A stretch of 64,000 nt of DNA from DATLNM01 sp035536775 (GTDB taxonomy: Bacteria; Actinomycetota; CADDZG01; WHSQ01): NCBI GenBank assembly GCA_035536775.1, contig DATLNM010000019.1:50752-114751 (forward strand), written 5' to 3'. A program made the position numbers and the translations under genes. Below, in pieces: positions 59,361-64,000 of the stretch. The notes under the pieces are model-generated. The model made no database searches, was not told the origin of the DNA, and was given only the letters and a program-made list of their open reading frames with translations. The stretch's first letter is position 1, and each line of letters opens with the position of its first letter.

Positions 59361-60277
59361 TCGAGCACCTCCTGAGCATGGATCAGCTCGGCGCGGCCGA
59401 CATCACTCAGATCCTGGATACCGCGGAGACCTTCCGTCACGTCGCCGACCGTCCTATCAAGAAGCTCCCCACGCTGCGGGGCCGGACGGTGTGCAATCTC
59501 TTCTACGAGCCCTCGACTCGGACGCGCATCTCATTCGAGCTCGCCGCCAAACGCCTGTCCGCCGACGTCATCAACTTCAGTGCCGATGCGAAGTCGTCGG
59601 TGACCAAGGGCGAGTCCTTCAAGGACACCGCGTGGACACTCGAGGCGATGGGGGTCGACGCGATCATCGTCAGGCATGCGTCGTCGGGGGCACCCCATCA
59701 ACTCGCGCGTTGGGTCAAGGCCAGCGTGATCAACGGCGGCGACGGCCAGCACGAGCACCCGACCCAGGCGCTGCTCGATCTCTTCTCCATCCGCGATCAC
59801 TTCAAGGAGCTGTCGGGGCTGAAGGTGGGGATCGTCGGCGACATCGTGCACTCTCGGGTCGCTCGCTCGAACATCAAGGGGCTGCGGACGATGGGGGCCG
59901 ACGTAACGCTGATCGGACCACCCACCCTTCTGCCGCGACACATCGATGCGTGGGGTGTGTCTGTCGCCCACGAGCTCGATCCGATCTTGCCCGACCTCGA
60001 CGTCTGCTACCTGCTGCGCGTGCAGGCCGAGCGTCAATCCGAACAGCTTTTCCCGAGCGCGGGGGAGTACTCCGCCCGCTGGGGGCTCACGAAAGCGCGT
60101 ATCGAACGGCTGAAGCCCGACGCGCTCGTCATGCACCCCGGGCCCATCAACCGCGGCGTCGAGATCTCGGCTGAAGCCGCAGACTCGCCTCGTTCGATCA
60201 TCCTCGAACAGGTAGCGAACGGCTTGGCGGTTCGGATGAGCCTGCTCTATCTCATGCTTGGGGGTGACAAGTCATGA
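59357..60277 (+). CDS. pyrB: Aspartate carbamoyltransferase catalytic subunit
   Basis: 306 residues, typical. Carbamoyl-phosphate site FYEPSTRTRISFELAAKRL, the Lys loop SSVTKGESFKDT, HASSGAPHQLA, HPTQALLDLFSI and VMHPGPINRGVEIS. It catalyses the first committed step of UMP synthesis. No pyrI regulatory subunit is encoded, as is usual when pyrB lies next to pyrC. Confidence 0.96.
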   Translation: MIEHLLSMDQLGAADITQILDTAETFRHVADRPIKKLPTLRGRTVCNLFYEPSTRTRISFELAAKRLSADVINFSADAKSSVTKGESFKDTAWTLEAMGVDAIIVRHASSGAPHQLARWVKASVINGGDGQHEHPTQALLDLFSIRDHFKELSGLKVGIVGDIVHSRVARSNIKGLRTMGADVTLIGPPTLLPRHIDAWGVSVAHELDPILPDLDVCYLLRVQAERQSEQLFPSAGEYSARWGLTKARIERLKPDALVMHPGPINRGVEISAEAADSPRSIILEQVANGLAVRMSLLYLMLGGDKS

Positions 60278-61566
60278 GCTACCTCGTCACCGGAGGGCGA
60301 GTCATATCCCCTCGCGACGGCATCGACGAGCGCTCGGATGTGCTGATCGACGGGGGTCACATCGAGACGATCGGCCAGGGGCTCAGCGCGAAGGGCGCGG
60401 AGCGGGTCGATGCGACGGGTCTGATCGTCTGCCCGGGCTTCGTCGATCTCCACGCCCATCTGCGCGAGCCCGGTCGTGAGGACGAGGAGACGATCGCGAG
60501 CGGTTCCGATGCTGGTGCCGCTGGCGGATTCACCGCACTGTGCGCCATGCCCAACACGCAGCCCGTCGCGGATTCCGCTTCGATCGTCGAGAAGGTCTGG
60601 GCTCTTGGGCGAGAAGCAGGGACGCTCCAAGTCGTCCCCGCCGGTGCACTGAGCGTCGGACTCGAGGGTGAGCGGATGGCGGCGTACGGAGCGATGGCCA
60701 CCAGCGCGGCACGGGTGAAGCTCTTCACCGACGATGGTCATGGCGTCCAGGATGCGGGTTTCGCCCGTCGGGCGATGGAATACCTGGTTGCCTTCGATGG
60801 GATCTACGCAGAGCACTGCGAGGACGCAGGTCTCGCGGCCGGAGGTCACATGCACGAAGGGGAGCGCTCCTCATCGCTCGGGCTGAGGGGGGTTCCCGCT
60901 GCCGCCGAGGAGATCATGGCGGCGCGCGACATCGACCTCTGCCGGCTCACGGGTTGCCGGCTGCATCTCCTTCACATCTCGACAGCGCGCACGGTCGAGC
61001 TCGTGCGTCGCGCTAAGGACGAGGGTCTTCCCGTCACCGCCGAGGCAACCCCCCATCACTTCGCGCTGACGGATGAGCTCGTCGAGAGCTACGACCCGAA
61101 CGCGAAGGTCAACCCACCGCTGCGCACCGACGAGGATTGCGCTGCGATCCGGGCAGGGCTTGCCGATGGGACGATCGACGCGATCGCTACCGACCACGCG
61201 CCGCACGCGCCCGAAGAGAAGGAGCTGGACTTCGCCTCGGCGCCGCCGGGGATGATCGGGCTCGAGACTGCGCTCGCGATCACGATGACCGAGCTGGTCC
61301 AACCCGGTGTGCTCTCCCTCGATGCGGCCATCGATCTCCTCTCGGCACGCCCCGCGGCGATCCTCGGGCTTGACGAACAAGGCTCCATAGCCCAGGGGCG
61401 TGCCGCGAACGTCGCGATCTTCTCGCCCGACGAGAGATGGACCGTGGACCCCAACGCGTTCCGTTCCAAGAGCCGCAACACGCCGTTTGCAGGCAGAGAG
61501 GTTGTGGGCCGCGTGCGCTACACATTCTTCGAAGGCCGCCTCGTCTATTCGGGAGTAGCCGAGTGA
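60274..61566 (+). CDS. pyrC: Dihydroorotase
   Basis: 430 residues, class I type. Metal-binding DLHAHLREPG near 55-64, AMPNTQPVAD, the histidines of YAEHCED and HLLHISTARTVEL, and ATDHAPHAPEEK with the catalytic Asp are in order. It closes carbamoyl aspartate to dihydroorotate and may associate with PyrB. ATGA overlap with pyrB and GTGA overlap with carA. Confidence 0.96.
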   Translation: MSYLVTGGRVISPRDGIDERSDVLIDGGHIETIGQGLSAKGAERVDATGLIVCPGFVDLHAHLREPGREDEETIASGSDAGAAGGFTALCAMPNTQPVADSASIVEKVWALGREAGTLQVVPAGALSVGLEGERMAAYGAMATSAARVKLFTDDGHGVQDAGFARRAMEYLVAFDGIYAEHCEDAGLAAGGHMHEGERSSSLGLRGVPAAAEEIMAARDIDLCRLTGCRLHLLHISTARTVELVRRAKDEGLPVTAEATPHHFALTDELVESYDPNAKVNPPLRTDEDCAAIRAGLADGTIDAIATDHAPHAPEEKELDFASAPPGMIGLETALAITMTELVQPGVLSLDAAIDLLSARPAAILGLDEQGSIAQGRAANVAIFSPDERWTVDPNAFRSKSRNTPFAGREVVGRVRYTFFEGRLVYSGVAE

Positions 61567-62759
61567 GACGCGGGATTGCCACACTCGCGCTCGAGGACGG
61601 CACGGTCTTCACCGGGCGCGCCTTCGGCGCGCATACGACTGTCACCGGTGAGGTCTGCTTCAACACCGGCATGACTGGCTATCAAGAGGTCCTGACCGAT
61701 CCCTCGTACCACGGGCAGATCGTGACGATGACGTCGCCGCAGATCGGCAACACCGGCGTGAACTCCGATGACGACCAGTCCGTCCGGCCATGGGTTGCCG
61801 GTTTCGTCGTACGCGAAGAGTCGGCCACTCATTCGTCGTGGCGCAGCGAGGGCTCGCTCCACGACTACCTCGACACTCGGGGTGTTCCGGGGATCTCTGA
61901 CATCGACACCCGCCGCCTCACCCGCCACATCCGAACCAAGGGTGCGATGCGAGGCGCGCTGTCGGCAGAGAACACCGACCCTGACGAGCTGGTGGATATC
62001 GCACGCTCGTCACCGGAGATGGTGGGACGCGATCTGGCGCGCGAAGTTACGACGGACCGCATCTACCACTGGGGTCCCGACGAGCTGGCCGAGCGGGCGA
62101 CGAGCACATACGCAGCAGGAGCCGAGTCCTCAGCCTCCACGGCTTCCTTGATGGCGGCGCTCGAGGTTCATCCCGGCATCAAGGTTGCCGCGTTGGACCT
62201 CGGCTTGAAGAGGAACATCCTCGATCTCCTCGTCGCGAGCGGGTGCGAGGTGGACGTCATGCCGGCGACGACTTCGGCCGCGGAGTTGCTCTCGGGGGGA
62301 TACCAGGGGGTCTTTCTCTCCAACGGACCCGGCGACCCCGAGCCCGTCGACTACGCGATCGAGACGGTCAGGGGCGTGCTCGGACGAGTTCCGGTCTTCG
62401 GGATCTGCCTCGGCCATCAGATCCTCGGCCTCGCCCTGGGGGCGAAGACCTACAAGCTCCCGTTCGGCCACCGAGGGGCCAATCACCCCGTGGGGCGCGC
62501 CGGATCCGATCAGGTCGAGATCACCTGCCAGAATCATGGTTTCGCCGTGGACGCCGGGTCGCTGAAGGCGACCGACGCGGTGCTGACCCATACCAACCTG
62601 AATGACGGCACGGTGGAGGGCTTGAGCGTCCCCGGCATGGCGTTCAGCGTCCAGTACCACCCGGAGTCGGGACCGGGACCGCACGACTCCCGGTACCTCT
62701 TCGAGCAGTTCCAGCAGTTGATAGGTAGTTTCGACGGAGCGCTAGAGGCGCGGACATGA
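61563..62759 (+). CDS. carA: Carbamoyl-phosphate synthase small (glutaminase) subunit
   Basis: 398 residues from GTG at 61563; the frame is open further up inside pyrC but ATLALEDGTVFTGRAFG is the family N-terminus. The amidotransferase domain has the nucleophile Cys in FGICLGHQILGLALG, and the His/Glu pair in QYHPESGPGPHDS. NTGMTGYQEVLTDPSY and ENTDPDELV mark the N-terminal domain. Supplies ammonia to CarB. Confidence 0.96.
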   Translation: MRRGIATLALEDGTVFTGRAFGAHTTVTGEVCFNTGMTGYQEVLTDPSYHGQIVTMTSPQIGNTGVNSDDDQSVRPWVAGFVVREESATHSSWRSEGSLHDYLDTRGVPGISDIDTRRLTRHIRTKGAMRGALSAENTDPDELVDIARSSPEMVGRDLAREVTTDRIYHWGPDELAERATSTYAAGAESSASTASLMAALEVHPGIKVAALDLGLKRNILDLLVASGCEVDVMPATTSAAELLSGGYQGVFLSNGPGDPEPVDYAIETVRGVLGRVPVFGICLGHQILGLALGAKTYKLPFGHRGANHPVGRAGSDQVEITCQNHGFAVDAGSLKATDAVLTHTNLNDGTVEGLSVPGMAFSVQYHPESGPGPHDSRYLFEQFQQLIGSFDGALEART

Positions 62760-62798
62760 AGATCGTCTGGACGAGCACGCAAAGAGAGAGGGGGCCCC

Positions 62799-62906
62799 AT
62801 GGGCCGAGGAGATCGAAGGATCACGCGATGGAAGAAGGATCGGCAACGGCGCAAGCGCGCCCGAGAGAAGCGGAAGGCCGAGGCGCGTGGAGCAGCCCGC
62901 CGCTGA
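62799..62906 (+). CDS. 35-residue highly basic protein between carA and carB
   Basis: A short frame with a strong GAGAGAGGGGG ribosome binding site just upstream. The product begins MGRGDRRITRW and is about half Arg/Lys (RQRRKRAREKRKAEAR), with no acidic patch beyond isolated Glu/Asp. The MGRGD(R/K)R opening recalls the start of the tiny THX-type ribosomal peptides (MGKGD...), but the rest differs. RNA or ribosome binding is a fair guess, not a demonstrated identity. A competing 59-residue frame from 62756 is less convincing. Confidence 0.6.
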   Translation: MGRGDRRITRWKKDRQRRKRAREKRKAEARGAARR

Positions 62907-62934
62907 AAGCTGCGCGGCACCGCGGAGGTAACTG

Positions 62935-64000
62935 ATGCCGCGGCGGACCGACCTCCACAAGATCCTGGTCATCGGCTCTGGGCCGATCGTGATCGGCCAG
63001 GCGTGCGAGTTCGATTACTCGGGCGTGCAGGCCTGCAAGGTCCTGCGTGACGAGGGCTATGAAGTCGTGCTGGTCAACTCGAACCCGGCGACGATCATGA
63101 CCGACCCCGAGTTCGCCGATGCGACCTATGTCGAGCCGATCACCGCGCAGTACGTGGCGAAGGTCATCGAGAAAGAGAAGCCCGATGCCTGCTTGCCAAC
63201 GCTAGGCGGACAGACCGGTCTCAACGTCGCGATGGAACTCGCCGAATCGGGCGTCTTCGAGGCTCATGGCGTCGAGCTCATCGGAGCCAAGCCCGAGATC
63301 ATCCGGCGCGCCGAGGACCGGCGCTTGTTCAAAGAGGTCATGACCGCGGCGGGACTCGACCTCCCCCAGTCGCTGTTCGCTTACTCGATCGATGAAGCGC
63401 TCGAGGCCGCGGAGACCCTCGGGTTCCCGGTAGTGCTCCGACCCTCGTACGTGCTCGGGGGCGGAGGGTCCGGAGTCGTGCACACGCCCGAAGAGCTCAG
63501 GACGGTCGCGTCCGAAGGACTGCGCCTGTCGACCATCGGCGAGCTTCTTGTCGAGGAGTCCATCGAAGGATGGAAAGAATTCGAGCTCGAGCTCATGCGC
63601 GACCGCAACGACAACGTCGTGGTCATCTGCTCTATCGAGAACGTCGATCCTCTGGGGGTTCACACCGGCGACTCGATCACGGTTGCACCCGCGATGACCT
63701 TGACCGACGTCGAGTATCAGGGGATGCGTGACGACGGGGCCGCGGTCATGCGCGCCATCGGCGTCGAGACCGGTGGGTCCAACGTCCAGTTCGCGGTCCA
63801 CCCCGAGACCGGCCGGCGCGTCGTCATCGAGATGAATCCGCGTGTGTCACGTTCGAGCGCACTCGCGTCGAAGGCGACCGGTTTCCCGATCGCCAAGATC
63901 GCCGCGAAGCTGGCGGTCGGCTATTCGTTGGACGAGATCGACAACGACATCACAAAGAAGACGCCGGCGTCCTTCGAGCCGTCCATCGACTACGTCGTGG
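62935..64000 (+). CDS. carB: Carbamoyl-phosphate synthase large subunit, 5' part only
   Basis: The frame is open from ATG at 62935 (GGAGGT six bases upstream) to the window edge, about 355 codons of a protein normally near 1,070-1,100 residues. KILVIGSGPIVIGQACEFDYSG, NSNPATIMTDPEFADATYVEP, TLGGQTGLN, the ATP-grasp VLRPSYVLGGGGSG and EMNPRVSRSSALASKATG are all canonical. It makes carbamoyl phosphate for pyrimidines and arginine. Confidence 0.97.
   Translation, partial: MPRRTDLHKILVIGSGPIVIGQACEFDYSGVQACKVLRDEGYEVVLVNSNPATIMTDPEFADATYVEPITAQYVAKVIEKEKPDACLPTLGGQTGLNVAMELAESGVFEAHGVELIGAKPEIIRRAEDRRLFKEVMTAAGLDLPQSLFAYSIDEALEAAETLGFPVVLRPSYVLGGGGSGVVHTPEELRTVASEGLRLSTIGELLVEESIEGWKEFELELMRDRNDNVVVICSIENVDPLGVHTGDSITVAPAMTLTDVEYQGMRDDGAAVMRAIGVETGGSNVQFAVHPETGRRVVIEMNPRVSRSSALASKATGFPIAKIAAKLAVGYSLDEIDNDITKKTPASFEPSIDYVV

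Noticed and set aside
62756..62935. A 59-aa frame starting at the ATGA overlap with carA
   Set aside because: Overlap position is attractive, but the composition is unstructured and the 35-aa frame inside it has a strong ribosome binding site. Kept only as an alternative.

Overview
This window is a 64 kb piece of a high-GC chromosome, most likely from an uncultured or deep-branching Actinomycetota. The evidence is the conserved order pdxS-pdxT-yebC-ruvCAB, yajC-secD-secF-relA, hisS-aspS-rarA-alaS-ruvX-mltG-aroE, aroC-aroKB-aroQ-pepP-efp-nusB and pyrR-pyrB-pyrC-carA-carB. A DUF222/HNH gene, mycobacterial-type SOS boxes and several apparently leaderless -10 promoters fit the same group. No tRNA, rRNA, CRISPR array, insertion sequence or integrase was seen. 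Nearly all genes look intact; pdxS and carB are cut by the window edges.

Layout. 1-5.2 kb: PLP synthase, YebC, a PAS-like/class III cyclase and the Holliday-junction operon ruvCAB behind a LexA box. 5.2-7.0 kb: a reverse-strand DUF222/HNH gene whose promoter carries a second LexA box, then a non-coding stretch with an 81-bp tandem duplication. 7.0-13.1 kb: the Sec accessory complex (YajC, SecD, SecF), the (p)ppGpp enzyme and D-Tyr-tRNA deacylase. 13.1-24.6 kb: a two-subunit transketolase divergent from a run of aminoacyl-tRNA synthetase and recombination genes, ending in mltG and aroE. 24.7-41.5 kb: a large type IV pilus locus. It begins with a Roadblock protein, a DUF4388 protein and a small GTPase, followed by PilB, a MshEN-PilT fusion, PilC, the main pilin, four minor pilin-like genes, a small HTH protein, PilM, PilN, PilO and a PilP-like protein. 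41.5-46.8 kb: shikimate genes including an AroK-AroB fusion, then pepP, efp and nusB. 46.8-58.7 kb: a cell-surface glycan cluster on alternating strands (two tandem Wzy/ligase-TPR proteins, flippase, three methyltransferases, three glycosyltransferases, a polyprenyl-phosphate sugar transferase). 58.8-64 kb: the pyrimidine operon behind a PyrR-type RNA hairpin.

How it fits together. The pilus locus sits inside the otherwise continuous aroE...aroC neighbourhood, and the glycan cluster sits between nusB and pyrR, so both look like accessory modules placed in a conserved backbone. The pilus module has motors, platform, alignment proteins and pilins but no prepilin peptidase in the window and no secretin, as expected for a monoderm. 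The Wzy/TPR proteins could polymerise a surface glycan or transfer glycan to protein, possibly to pilin; that is inference.

The most interesting signals are regulatory. They are two LexA boxes, one inside a complete promoter of the DUF222/HNH gene; a set of TANNNT promoters placed 5-8 nt before start codons, including a back-to-back pair in 38 bp between the transketolase and hisS genes; four apparently structured non-coding leaders or junctions in the pilus locus, one of them able to form an H-type pseudoknot; and a PyrR-binding hairpin next to the pyrR ribosome binding site. No wholly new system can be claimed from sequence alone. The best candidates for undescribed biology are the pilus module with its GTPase/Roadblock/DUF4388 front end, its MshEN-PilT retraction motor and its structured leaders.
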